From Cloeon dipterum (taxonomy: Eukaryota > Arthropoda > Insecta > Ephemeroptera > Baetidae), in NCBI RefSeq assembly GCF_949628265.1, contig NC_088788.1, positions 17,980,001 to 18,044,000 of the forward strand: DNA of 64,000 nt. The letters run 5' to 3'. This document shows positions 39,356-51,678 of the stretch, piece by piece. Made by a program: the position numbers and the translations under genes. The notes under the pieces are model-generated. The model searched no databases and had not been told where the DNA came from. It saw only the letters and a program-made list of their open reading frames with translations. Within the stretch, counting starts at the first letter, position 1; every line of letters begins with the position of its first letter.

Positions 39356-39506
39356 GAAAAATTTTAATAGCCGCACGCAGCCTCCGGGGAGCCAATTCTT
39401 TGTCCGAAAAGAATTTTGGTGATTCGGAATTTGTCAGAACGATTCGAAAAAATTTCCCAATTGCTGGAATTTGTCCGAAAAGAATTCGTCCGAATGGTAT
39501 AAATTC
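39356..39506 (+). repeat. Left arm of an inverted-repeat element
   Basis: Matches the reverse complement of 39975-40120: an A-rich start, CGCACG-AG-CT, then TTTGTCCGAAAAGAATTTT, GATTCGGAATT, and later ATGGTAT. The arm also holds TTGTCCGAAAAGAATT twice (39400-39415 and 39471-39486). Confidence 0.55.
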
Positions 39507-39974
39507 GCACTTTAGCAGGCCGGTGCTCATACAGAGCTGCTCTCACAGGAGTAAAAATGATTTAATTTTCCCTCTCAATAACTAAATTTAAGACACAACG
39601 ACAAAGCGTTGTTTGTGCATTTTGTCGATGGATACTTACCGCTGATTACGCGTTTCAAACGAGAAGAAGAGTCGTTTTGAGTTCCTTCTGAGGGGACACA
39701 TAAATGGTTATAGAGTGACCCTATTTTCAATCGAAATTTCCTAGGCACCACACGCAGGACACTGCATTTTACACTGGTAGTGCACATTAGGCTGAAAGTT
39801 GAATATTTTTTACTGAACAATTTTTATGTGCATGCTGTTCGCACTTAATGCTCACCGAAAATTCAAAATTTCGGACAATTTCCCATATGAATAAAATAAA
39901 AAATTCCATTTCTATTTTTGGATAATTTGGGAGCTGTCAGTGTATTACCCCTAACCAGATGACAATTCCTGTTG

Positions 39975-40120
39975 GACAAATACCATTTCGAACGACTCAT
40001 GGATTGTTAAAACTTTGCCATATCCTTCGGACTAATTCCGAGTCTCCCATTTTAGACAAAAATTCTTTTCGGACAAAGTATATCGCCCCAGCCTCCGTGC
40101 GTCTAGACTTGAGATTTTTA
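39975..40120 (-). repeat. Right arm of an inverted-repeat element
   Basis: Read on the minus strand this arm repeats the order of the left arm: AAAAATCTCAAG, CGCACGGAGGCT, CTTTGTCCGAAAAGAATTTT, GACTCGGAATTAGTC and ATGGTAT. The two arms bound about 470 bp of non-coding DNA, the layout of an old foldback or MITE-type transposon. Target-site duplications were not obvious. Confidence 0.55.
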
Positions 40121-43100
40121 TGTATTTTCACAGACTGCCGTGTATAATTTGTGTCAAGCTCGTTTACTGCACATGAGAAAATGCTGCTGCCGTTTACAAT
40201 AAAACGCAGCACGGCAGAAATAATGGTTTGTCATTCTTCCGAATCCCCCTCGTTGACTTTTCTCAACTGCATCACGCGAGGGTAAATACGTAAAAAGTGG
40301 CACCGCTAAGTGAAACCGAAAACACGCTGCGTGGCGCGGTCACGTGTGGGAGGCTGCACGGTCGTCGTGAAAGCAGGAATCCAAACAAAAACAATCGCGG
40401 CGGCGGAAAATGCGCAAAAAGGACACGCAATTGGCTCCAATCCAATTTGAATACAATGCGCCGCTCGAGAAAGACAATAAATAAACATTGCCGCGCGCTC
40501 CAAACCCACTCCCAAATCGATCGCGCGGCCTCCTTGGGTTTTGATTTCCGAGGTCCATTCATGCTCTCTAGAAACACAGTCGTGAGTCACTCTTGATATT
40601 CAAAATTCAAACACCACCTGTTGATGTTGAACTCTCCCCTTGTGTGTAAATTTAAGTACAGTTATTTCAAGACTGTCTTTTACATGTGCAATAAAAATCT
40701 TGAAAATTATTGAAAATCTGCTGGCAGCATTTTAAATTAAACAAATTTAATTGCATTGCTTGCTATAATGGTAATGCAGAATTTTCAATGAAAAAAAATT
40801 AATGAGATTTGTATTTATGTAAAATATAGAACCCAAATAGAAAAAACATTAAAAAAATAAATTACTGAATTGATCTCTAATTGCATTGACAGTTCAATCG
40901 CCTTGAAAGCAGCATGCTCTGAAAAAATATTTAATTTACATCCTAAAATCGCTAAATATAGGAAAAACCAAAAAATCATCTCACGACGACCGAGATTTGA
41001 GATTGCTGCGAGCATTTCACGTGCGTGTGTGCGCTGCTCACGGCCCGAGTGCACTCTACGCCTCCTCTAATTTATGCTAATGAAATCAATTAATCCGCCG
41101 CCAACGTGGTCGGGCACAAGAAAAGTACTTGTTCGTGCGCGCAAAAAAGCGCCAAATTTGTTCCCTGTTGGCACGCAGTGGCTGTTTTGGTGCTTTTTTT
41201 TAGCCACTGCTCGTGTGTGTGCGTTCAACGGCCAACAGGTGTGCAGAGTAAATATTGAAAAAGATGTTTCCCTAGCGTGGGAGGACACACACATGTACTT
41301 GTTTTGAGATATCATAAATGAAGAGAGGATTTAGCTAAGGCGGCCTCGGGTTTACGCGCGTCCGCACCGTGCACCATGTGGGCAGTAAAACGAACCGTGA
41401 TTTCTGCGCGTGCACACATGTGTGTCTTTCTGAGGCGAACAACTACGCAGCGCATATATGCTCATTTCGAGTCTAATGATATGCGTGAAAATCGTAAAAA
41501 AAATGTGTTTGCTACAAATGTCGAATCCAGATGGTAGATTTTTTGTGCTTTTAATTATAATTGTAAAGTTCAAATGAGCTTGTATCATACGGTTTTGTGT
41601 TGATTTAATTAAATTTAAAATAAGAAACCAATCAATAAATAGGTTATTTACTCCAAATTCTTTAAAATTTAAATTCTATAGTTACCAAAGATTACTCGGA
41701 AGTCAGAACACGATTTTTTTCTTTTGATTTAATCAACAATTATTTAGGAACATAAATTTTTTCATATATAATTTTTACATATATAAATCGTTTGTGTATA
41801 TTAGCCATTTCGTACGCCCTTACTTAAACCCTTAATAACATTCCAATATACACGATTGAATAGGAAAGAATTAAATTTAATGAAATACGTCTTTAGGCAT
41901 TGAATTCGCGGTTTGAGCGACAAGTTGAGCCTAGATTGAATAAAATCTAATTCCATAATCACCTTAAGAAAGGCGATACTCCGGACTGCGGGGCCGCTCA
42001 GGGCAATAACAGTTACAGATGGTGCATGTTGGCGCGATATCAAAATTGGCAAACATTAATTTTCAGCGGGTCTTCTGCTGCATTCACGGCCAGACTGGCA
42101 GCCACGCCTAATTTAATTTCCATCGCGGCAGTGCTTAATTTGAAAGTTGATTGACAGACACGCCTGAGAAGAAAGAGCGGCCATATGGTCGCGCTCTTTT
42201 ATTCGGCTCCACGCATCGGGCTGCCGTTTTTCATCACCGCTCGGGCACTGCTTTACATAGGAACACACGTTCGTCCGTTAAGAGACAAATCTGGCCGCTT
42301 ATCGCCCGACTCTATCGGCACGCATTGCTCGCCCGACACAAAGTAAAACGATAATAAAAATACTTAATAACAAAGGCGGCTCGTGCGTCTGAATAAAACC
42401 GTCAGAGAATATGGAGCGAATGCTGGGCGCTGAGTTGTATAATATATCAGATACGCTATGCACAAACGTGCTAATAAAAATGTGGGATTATGGAATTCCA
42501 GCAGGAAAATTGATACTGCGCTCATACATAGGTCACTAAATTATATTATACTGGTTCAGACGAAGGTGAATACTGTTGTAAAAGTTTCTTAAGACTATGC
42601 ACAGTATAAGGTGATATATAATTATTGCTCTAAGAAAATCAATGAATTCATTTTATATAATTGCGATTGAATAGTTGATCTTGTCTTGCATTTTATTAAC
42701 TTATGTTTCGCAATGCACTCGTCAACTAATAGGTTTTGCTCACTTTCATCAGCAAATCAATGTGGGAGGAACTGTTCGATGATGCAGAGATAAAATAAAA
42801 ATATTTTAATTTCTTCTAATAATTACACTTGACTCTTCTCCCAGAGTTTTGAAAAAATCACCTATCGTGCAATTTAAAGCAGTTTCAACCCTAGTTATAA
42901 TTATTTAAATAATTGAAATTGAAAAGAAATCATGCAAGATTGGTTATTCAGCTCTAATTTGAGAGATTAATCATATTTTACCCGAGCAGACTTATTAATA
43001 AGGATGAATTCTCAAAAACCTTGGAAAATCCTCATTTTCAATGCATAATGGATTCGGTTGAAACCAAAATTTACCTGCAAAAGTTGCTCTTCCTACTTAA

Positions 43101-44442
43101 AATGTGATTATATTTCCTGGCATTGAGTTTCCCAACAATTTGATCAGCAATGCTCATTTTTGCCAGCCAGTTAGAAAAATTGCAGCCACCGCACTATCGC
43201 CTGCGAGCAAAATGATTGAAATCCGAAAATTAATTAATAATTTAACAGAAAGCGGCTCGATTCAGGCCAAATTACCAATTTCGCTAGGTTCGGCGTGAAA
43301 AACCGGTCTGTAGAAATTGTAAAGGTTTTTGCCAAGTGCAGGCAGAGTATTAGATTAAGATCTCCGAGTGCATGGGTGTGTTTCTGCGCGGTCGGGTGAT
43401 GCGAGTTGAGGCGAGATGCCCCACACACAGGCCCCCACATTCCGCCCTTGGTTTGTGCGCGCCGTGTGTCAAATAATGTATGCAAATCACTTGTTAGCAC
43501 TGTTATTTACTGCCGCGCGACTACCGCTCCACACAGGACACAGCAGCAGCACCACTCTCGAGATTCTCTTTCTTTCTTTCTCTTTCTCGCCGAGTGTGCT
43601 GCGACCGGCTGTAATATATTCCTTCGTGGTACATTTTATTAAATGTAAATGCGGGCGACTGCCACTTTGAATATTATTATGATAGCGAAAAGTGCTGTTC
43701 TGCTTTTTAACCTCGGCTGCCCGTTCACGCACTCGTAAATTATTGTGCCTGCTGCAATATTGTGTTACTTTTAGCCGGTCCAAATGTGCTCGTGCGGCTC
43801 TCTGACAGCCCGATTTATGTCCCGACAGTGCAGGTTCCACTCAGACACACGCGGCTGGGCTTTCCTAGATTTGCATATTCTGTTTCAATGGTTTTATTCA
43901 GCTCTCATTTCGCGCAACATTTGTTAGAACCAAATTGGCAGATTTTTCTGCCGTGCGTATGCTGCCGGCCAAGCTGTTCTGCACAGCGTGTTGCATAGCT
44001 TTTAACGTGGAGACAACTTTTCTAAAAATTATAATTTTAAACTTTCCTCGGCCTGTTAAGATTTTGAAATCGTTGTTTGAAAAAAGGGAATTAATTACAT
44101 TCTCCGACTGCCTATACAGAAAATAATTATTTATTTTATCAATAAGAGACTTTTAATCACAAATAGATTGACTGCGCAAGAGAACGATTGAAACCAAACA
44201 AAAAAAACTATGGTTAAGCCGTTAAATTTTCGCAAATGTCTGTATTTTTGGTATTTCAAGGTCACTTAGATCAAATTTTCTAAATGCAACAACTCAAATT
44301 TGATAATGAATAGCCATCTCGAAAAGAACGAGATTTTTAGTTAGAAATATTAAAATCTGGAATGGTGCTTACTTCAATTTTTTTGCTAGTAATAAAAAAT
44401 TACAAAAAATATTACATTTTTACGTTTTTTAGAAAATGTTTA

Positions 44443-44544
44443 CACGCCCAAATTTTAGCTTCTAAGGGTCCGATTTTCAAAAACAACAAATCGCTAGACT
44501 AGTCTCGACTTCCCCTAGACAGCCGAAGCAGTCGAAGGGTATGC
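44443..44544 (+). repeat. Diverged direct duplication, copy A
   Basis: Begins CGCCCAAATTTTAGCTTCTAA and ends TAGACAGCCGAAGCAGTC. Copy B at 44782-44884 starts and ends with near-identical words in the same order, about 340 bp downstream. Confidence 0.5.
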
Positions 44545-44781
44545 CACCCTTCAACTTCATTGTTCCACCCTACGCACCCTACTAGCATTTGTAATTTTTT
44601 TGCACCTTAATGTGCAACGGAGTTTACTATTTTTCACCCTGAAACCACTTCAGTGTGTCATAGGACGCGTAAAATATGATATTCAGTTCTTGTACATAAT
44701 TGCGACTCTTTAGAACCCGATATTTAGTTAACGCAGTGTTTCTTGATACATAAACGGCCTCCGAAAGAAAAAGACGTTTTT

Positions 44782-44884
44782 CACCAAATCTTGGCTTCTA
44801 ATTCTTAGCATCAAATTTACAAAACCTGCATGCCATTCAACTCGTCATATCGTTCCGTAGGTGGCTGAAGCAGTCAAAGAGTGC
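44782..44884 (+). repeat. Diverged direct duplication, copy B
   Basis: Begins CACCAAATCTTGGCTTCTAA and ends TAGGTGGCTGAAGCAGTC, parallel to copy A. The centres of the copies have diverged. No open frame is conserved between them. Confidence 0.5.
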
Positions 44885-45814
44885 TTTTGCTTAAACTGTA
44901 TATTACGTTAGTTTGCCTGTTTTAAAAGGGTTTTCATCATAATATAGTGAGAAATGTGTGTATTATAAACGTTGACAGTGCTCTCTGCAGTTAAAATTGG
45001 TCCATATGCTATCAAAAGTCCATTTTTTGTCTCCCAAAAAATAAACAATTTAGGTATTAAGGTATATTTGCTTTTTGGTTTTAGTAGCCTGTTCAGTACG
45101 AGAACGTGTAGTTTAATTTTCTTTTTCACATGGACTGTATAGTGACACTTAAAAATTGTTTTTCTTAAAAACCCCTGGACATAAATCTTCCATTTATGCT
45201 TTAAGACTTTATTTCTAAACACTATTATAAAATTGAAAAATAAAAATCTCATAAATTTTGCACCTTTTTTCTCCGAGTTTCATTTAAAAGAGATTCTTCT
45301 CAGGTCTATAGCACGTTCCGCTATTGAATATTAACATAAACAAAATAGCCGGAGCCGAAATTACCCATAATTAGCATATTTACGATGTAACACTTGCCGG
45401 TGCGGAGCCTGCAACATCGGCCTGTAGTGGTCATCAAGTGTCTTAAAATATTGGGTGTGACCGCGGTTATAATCCAGCCTAATTCCCGCTAATGCCTGAA
45501 ATCGAATCGCAGCTAAAAATCCAGTTTGGCGCACATCTGCTCGGGCCGAATGGGTCCACGCAGCGGGTCTCGCGCGGTGGTGCGAAAATTTATTTTAATG
45601 AGCAGGGAACCCCGCCTAGCCGAGCTGCACGTGGGCAGTGCGACAGGCGCGATCGTTATTAAATTTATTATAATTGCGATCGTGGCTACCAACCCGGGGA
45701 GCCACGTGTCACAGGCGACTAGCTGCCACTCGACGCGGCTCGCGTTTCTGGGCCACGCGGTGCCTAATACGCGCGCGTGTAAAATGAGCCGAGTGCATGC
45801 ACACATACGCAGAA

Positions 45815-45841
45815 AGAGAGAGAGAGAGAGACTCGTCGGCA

Positions 45842-45883
<42 letters not shown>
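45815..45883. repeat. (AG)8 and (TC)18 inverted pair
   Basis: An AG run (45815-45830) and a TC run (45848-45883) are separated by 17 bp, so the strand can fold into an AG:CT hairpin. Confidence 0.85.
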
Positions 45884-45884
<1 letters not shown>

Positions 45885-47110
45885 AGGCGTTCAGCGTGAG
45901 TGACAGAGTAGATATAAAGGACAGAAACCTGATGCTCCTCGCAGCAGATGAAACTGCTGCACTGCCTGGCCTGCAGCTTCTGTTTTTTATTCTTCACATA
46001 GCTTCTTCAAATTAGAGCGCAGGGGCTGCCTCTTTACTCGCTATTTAATTTCCTCGCTGTCTTCATTTCCAGGGCTAATAAGGGTGTAGGATTTGAGGCA
46101 GGAATTTGTAATTATGTAGTTCACCTCATACTTGAGGCATACCATATTTTGAATAAATTGGTCTAAATTTCCCATGCTATCACCGTATAGAATTTATTAA
46201 CTTTTTACGTCAAATAACTAATGAAGAAACTGTTTTTCTTTGTCAACATGGCAAGGTCACCAATCAAAACAATTTTGAAAGAAATTTCTGGAAAAAAATA
46301 TAATTTTTGAGCGAATGCAAGAAATGATGCAAATTTTCATAACGGAGATATTTTTTAGAGATATTTCAGTTCAATCGTCTAAATCCACTTCGGGTCAAAA
46401 ATCAACATTTATAAGTAATGAAAGCGACATCTCGGCTTTGCTGCTTAGAAATGAAAATTAACTCTTCTTGATACCCCCAAATGAGCAGGTAAGGTTTCAG
46501 GGAAGTAACACCCACCTCTTTTCATCCCTCCACCACCCCTTTTCTTAAAAAATCCATTCATTATTCTAGTTTTAATTGCACTTTTAATGACCCTAAATCT
46601 TTGAAATCGCCTTAAAAAAGTTGTACACACCCTGTCCCATCAACCCCCAATTCACTCTTTTAAAAATCACCGTGTATCAATACGACACTGTCTACTTTAG
46701 CTGTTTTTCGAATATTCGCTGGCTCAAATTTAATGTAATTTCATCCCCTGAAATTATTTCATGATTAAAAAACTGTTTGGGTCTTAACTAAAGCAAACTC
46801 TGTGTTTCCGAAATTAATGTGCTTCTACTAATTGAACCAATTCACGATCCACGACTCTGGTTTGAGCTCCATTCTTGATCGCTGTCAGAAGTGCAAGTGA
46901 AGACTCTTTCCAGAGCGGCATTCAGCCTTCATCAACGCACAAAAGAGGAGCTGAAAAACGGAGTCAGTTCTGGTTTGAAAAGCAAACTAGCCGTTCAAGT
47001 GGTTACAGCTGAGGAGCGCAATGAGAGTGAACTTTGCCGGATTGCACACACTATTATAGACTTTAAGGGTGTGCATGTGTTGATGATGGTTTTGTAAAAA
47101 TAAACCGGCA

Positions 47111-47129
47111 ACACACACACACACACACA
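47111..47129. repeat. (AC)9 microsatellite
   Basis: Uninterrupted AC dinucleotide run in non-coding sequence. Confidence 0.9.
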
Positions 47130-50100
47130 GCCGTGATGTTGTTTTTGTTGTCGTGGCTGAATTCGAATGCGTGTACTGGCATTGTTTATTTTCATTGCCC
47201 TTGAAACGCGCCGGGTCGGAGCTAAGAGGGAGAGAAAAAGAACCCCTGCCCATGTGTCGACTGCTAGCTTGCAGAGAACCACTTCGCACTGCACGCATTT
47301 CATCTCGAGGATATTATATTTATGAGTGTGGAAATTAATTTATTTCTTCTGAATGGAGCCCCTTCAGATATTTCAAATTAGCAGAACAGCTTTTGAAGTG
47401 AGCTGACGATTCTTTAATTGGATCAAAAGTTTAATTAGATGCCGGTGCGGCGAGACAGTTTCTCGGGCTTGGTTAAAAGGCAAATAAATAAGAACAATGT
47501 GGGCATTTTTTGAGGGCTTGTCAGTCAGAAATGATGGATTTTGAAAGGCACTCTCTGTGCTCATTAAACACTCGAAAAGCAAAACACTCGAGCACGCACA
47601 AGGAGTGCCAGCCAGCCAGGACAAAAGCAACGCGAGAATTTTTGTGCAAACAGCTATGGTCGTGCGCGAGGGTTGCGGTGGGCGTCGAGTCGAAGAAAAT
47701 GTAGCTTTTCGCCCACAAACGCGGCGGCCAAACATCAGTTTGTCAACTCGCCAAGCCCCTTACTTAATGAGAAAACCGTGCGTTTTCCCACACCGATAAG
47801 TCTTCGAACCGCGCCAGCCGGCCCGGATGGTTTTCTTACGAGAGGAAGACCAGCGTCGAATATCACTAAGCGCTCCTTTATGGTCACTAATTTACTCGGA
47901 AAATGACAGCACCATTTCCTCGACCCATCCAACTCGAAAAATTTGTTCCTCCTCCGGTTTCGGCTTTCTCAAATTTGTATTCGGCTGGAATAATGTTGGC
48001 TGTCACAGTCCATGTGGCTGATAGGTCGTGAATGGGTCGCTTAATTATCGGACTACAGGCTCGGAAGCTAAACATGAGATGCTGGCTTAAAATTTGTTCT
48101 AATTGCTGGCTATGACAACTAATTGGCATTCTAATTGGAAAGAAAAAGCCTGGTTTAATTTATTTTCAATATGAACACATCCTCGAGTGGACGAATTTCA
48201 AAATCTAATTGGAAAGGTTTAAAAACATAGTCATTAATCTAAAACTGCAGTGCTCATATTATCAATTTAAATAAACGATGAAATATATACATTTTAACTT
48301 TACGCAATTTCACCAAAGCAACTTTTTTCCAAGGGAAATCGGGACTGTTTATTAAAAATGCAAAAGAGCCAATTAACCTCATTGCAAAGAAAATAAATTG
48401 ATGCTGTTACTTGACCAGTAAAGTGAAGGTTCTGAAAATATATTTTATTTTCCTTTCCACATAAACACGGTTTCCTATGAGTTTTACTATTTTTTTCCTG
48501 GTTTTCTACTCCACTCTAATAAAAGAGCATTAATTAATAATAAATTGAAGGAGACCTTTTTTCCTAGCAGAAAATAAATAAAGCGTGATGCGAATTAGTT
48601 GCAAAAACGACAGTCTTCAGACTGAAAGGAGCAAAAAAGCCCAGCCATTTGACGCTGCAGCATTTTCACAGTCGCTTTTATAAATGAGCCAGTTTCATGG
48701 CTAACGCTTGCACTAATTGACAGCCGGGCGAGCGTGTATAAGCACGAAGGTGAGGGGGTCGCACGATATGCAGATTCGGTGGCGCGTAATGAGACTCGAG
48801 GGGAAGCAAAGCACACGTGAAAAATGCACCGGCTGCGAGAGCGGCACACGTGTGCGACCAGACGCCTCGACTCAAGAGAGCAGGCAATCACGCACCATTT
48901 TTTACTGTGACGAATCGAAGCAACGACTTGCTGGATTTATAAGAGCATAGAGAGGAAAAAGGGCTGTCACGCAGACTGTGAAGACTTCTTTGGCTGCTGC
49001 CAATTATTGCTGCGCAGCTTCCTGTTTTGTTGTCACTTTGTTTGCCGCGTCCGTGACCTTTGACCGCCGCGCACGGCCCCTGAGGAGGTGTCTAATTGAA
49101 AGGAGACACCGCGTCGCGCTGATTTATCTGTTGCCGCCTCACACAACACATTGCGGATGTCCCACTTTCGTGCAGACTCTCCACCACTCAAGGGTTGTTT
49201 GCCATCACAGGGCGGAAACGAATGCTTGCTTCGTCATCATGAGCACTTGGATGAACAAATTTTGAAATTAATCATATATAAACTACGCACATTCTAGAGC
49301 ACGACAAAATATGAATTTTGTCACTTTACAAGAAAACAACCACTCTGTTGACTATTTAGGAAAAATTTTTTATATAATTTTACAAGAAATTTTATTTTTG
49401 CCCGAAGCATTGATTTTAACGAATACAATAATTAATAAAAAATGCAAAGAAAAGTAAATTTGCAGTAGTAGTCTGGAAAATTGGTTTGCCAGTGTTTTTG
49501 CCTATTAAGTTAATTTTAGATCATCTTCAGAGAGTTTTGGTGGATTAAGATGGTATAATATGATTTAGATAGCTGAAAATTATATGACTACGAGTTCATT
49601 TAATGGTCCCATGATATGATTAGAGGCTATGAAAAAATATTAGATCGTTTATATTTCACATCCTTAATTATTTCTTGTTCTTTGTATAAATGCCGCGAGC
49701 TGCGATCAAATCAAAGAGGATTTAGGTGGCAAAGTTCCACGAATTAAATGTTCCTATTTAGAGCAACAGAGAAATATTAATTAATCTAATAATATCTGTC
49801 TGAAGTTGAGAGGAGCGATCAATTTGAGCCGTCCAAAGCGTGTTGACCATCAAAGGAGCAATCGGCAAGGCCATCGCCGAATTGTGAGCCTGAGAGTCGG
49901 AAGGGGGCAATCATCACTCAAAAGCCACACACCGGCCTGCCAACATGCAAACATGACAGGCAAGAGTCGCGGCACGACACAATTAGTTATGAATGGTGCG
50001 CTAATCAACTTGGTGAGCTGCGCGCGGTTGACATTTATTTTCGGGCCGACAGGACAGGGGATCCGTTGCGGGGTTAATTTGAATGCTCAATTCCGTGAGT

Positions 50101-51648
50101 GATAAATGAAATCCAAGTCGACGCCAAGAGGCTGAGGCACGACAAGACAGGCCGCGCGCATATGTGTCAGCATTACTCCAAATGTTAGTTTTTAATACCA
50201 ACTGCTGGAACAATCAATAACAAGTGTACGCCAGCCTCTCTGTCCGCCGAGTGACACATTCACTGTACGCATGTAATTGATGGCGTTGCCGGAGGTGCAC
50301 TTTGCACTGCCTGCTGCCTCATTTGCGAGCACGCCGAGTGAAAAATAAACTTGTTAAAGTAGATCTCGGATTCTCCATCACTCAAATCGTGTTTTTACTT
50401 TATATTTGTTATCTCATATTAACGAACTTAAAAGTTAAAATGATAATTGTCACACAATTTTTGTGACTGAATATTTTGTTGAGAAATTCCACGTGAGATT
50501 GGGGATGGATTGGATGGATTTTGTAGGTGTTGGAAATATTGAATGACATTTAATTTTCCGTAAACTATTACGTGAGGGGTGATGAAGGTCGAAAAAATTG
50601 GTCAGTTTTGTCCAGTTTTTCAATATTAAAAATCTCCGGAAATAAGACTGCGTGTTCAACCTGGAAAGATGGACTAAAACATTTGTCATCGTCCACCCTT
50701 AATTTTAATTCTGAATCACTAAGTTGTATAGGTCCCTTTTTCGACCTCTTCAAAAAATTCCGATTTTTCAGGGTTATAGCCCCCTTCAATTTTTTGAAAT
50801 GCTGGACCAAAATTTATCCCGTTAAACTCTGCATAAGTATACACAAAGTTTCATTGATGCACTCATCGCAAATTTATTACGATTTCAAATTTGTTCTGAG
50901 CATGGTCGATAGCCTAAGGGCTTACAGACTAGCAAAATAATGCAGAAAACAATGTGTTACTGTTTAATCTCTATTTAATTACAAACATTCAGACATAGCG
51001 TTTCTAGTGAGCATGCGTCTGTTGGTAAAAACGGATCCTTCCCAAATTTGTATGATCAAAGCAGGGCTGTCAAAACACTCTTGGTCATTAATAAAAGACT
51101 CTAGCTTTTATTTAACTAACGTACGCGTCTTGAACCATCAAAACCCCGATTCTACTCTTTTTGTGAAAGCCACTTTTTAAAAATTCCAAAATAGACTCAG
51201 ATTTGAAGATAATTAGTCAAAGGTTTTCAATCGAATAATCTTCTTCTTGAAAATTACCAGAATAATATGAAATCCTCGACAAATTAAAATAAAATACTAC
51301 TTGTAATTTTAATTGGGTTTAACTCTTACTAGCTGTAAAACGCAGGTTGTTGTCCACAATCTCTAATCAGAATGTTAGATGTATTTCCACCCTGGTTTTA
51401 TTCATGAAGTTGATTTTTATCAGTGGCGTGTTTCACAATCAGATTGTTCCAGGGCGACCTGCCGCTTGGCACAGGGACCTGACTGAGAGGCTTGCCTTCG
51501 CAACAAATTCGCCGCAGGGCGTAACCGACGTACAGAAACGGTGGCGACTAGAGCTCCGCCTGAAAATTAATGTGCGCGACACAATAATGCTGCTTGTTCA
51601 CTGTGCGGCGCACACGCTCAACATTTTTCTCATTAGAGTTGAGAGAGC

Positions 51649-51678
51649 GTGTGTGTGTCTGTGTGTGTGTGTGTGTGT
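51649..51678. repeat. (GT)n microsatellite with one CT interruption
   Basis: Five GT units, one CT, then nine GT units. It can adopt Z-DNA in principle; otherwise it is an ordinary marker-type repeat. Confidence 0.9.

Larger units (their letters stand above)
38260..44442. other. Gene-free stretch
   Basis: No supported gene. Contains the inverted-repeat element at 39356-40120. GC-rich blocks lie at 38640-38880 and 40260-40560; the latter is open in several frames on both strands, which reflects base composition rather than coding. Confidence 0.6.

Noticed and set aside
40297..40596. Overlapping open frames on both strands
   Set aside because: They reflect a GC-rich block with few stop codons; no frame has coding character.
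50572..50940. 122-codon open frame, plus strand
   Set aside because: Low similarity to anything recognised and no splice or start support; could be repeat-derived, but no second copy was seen.
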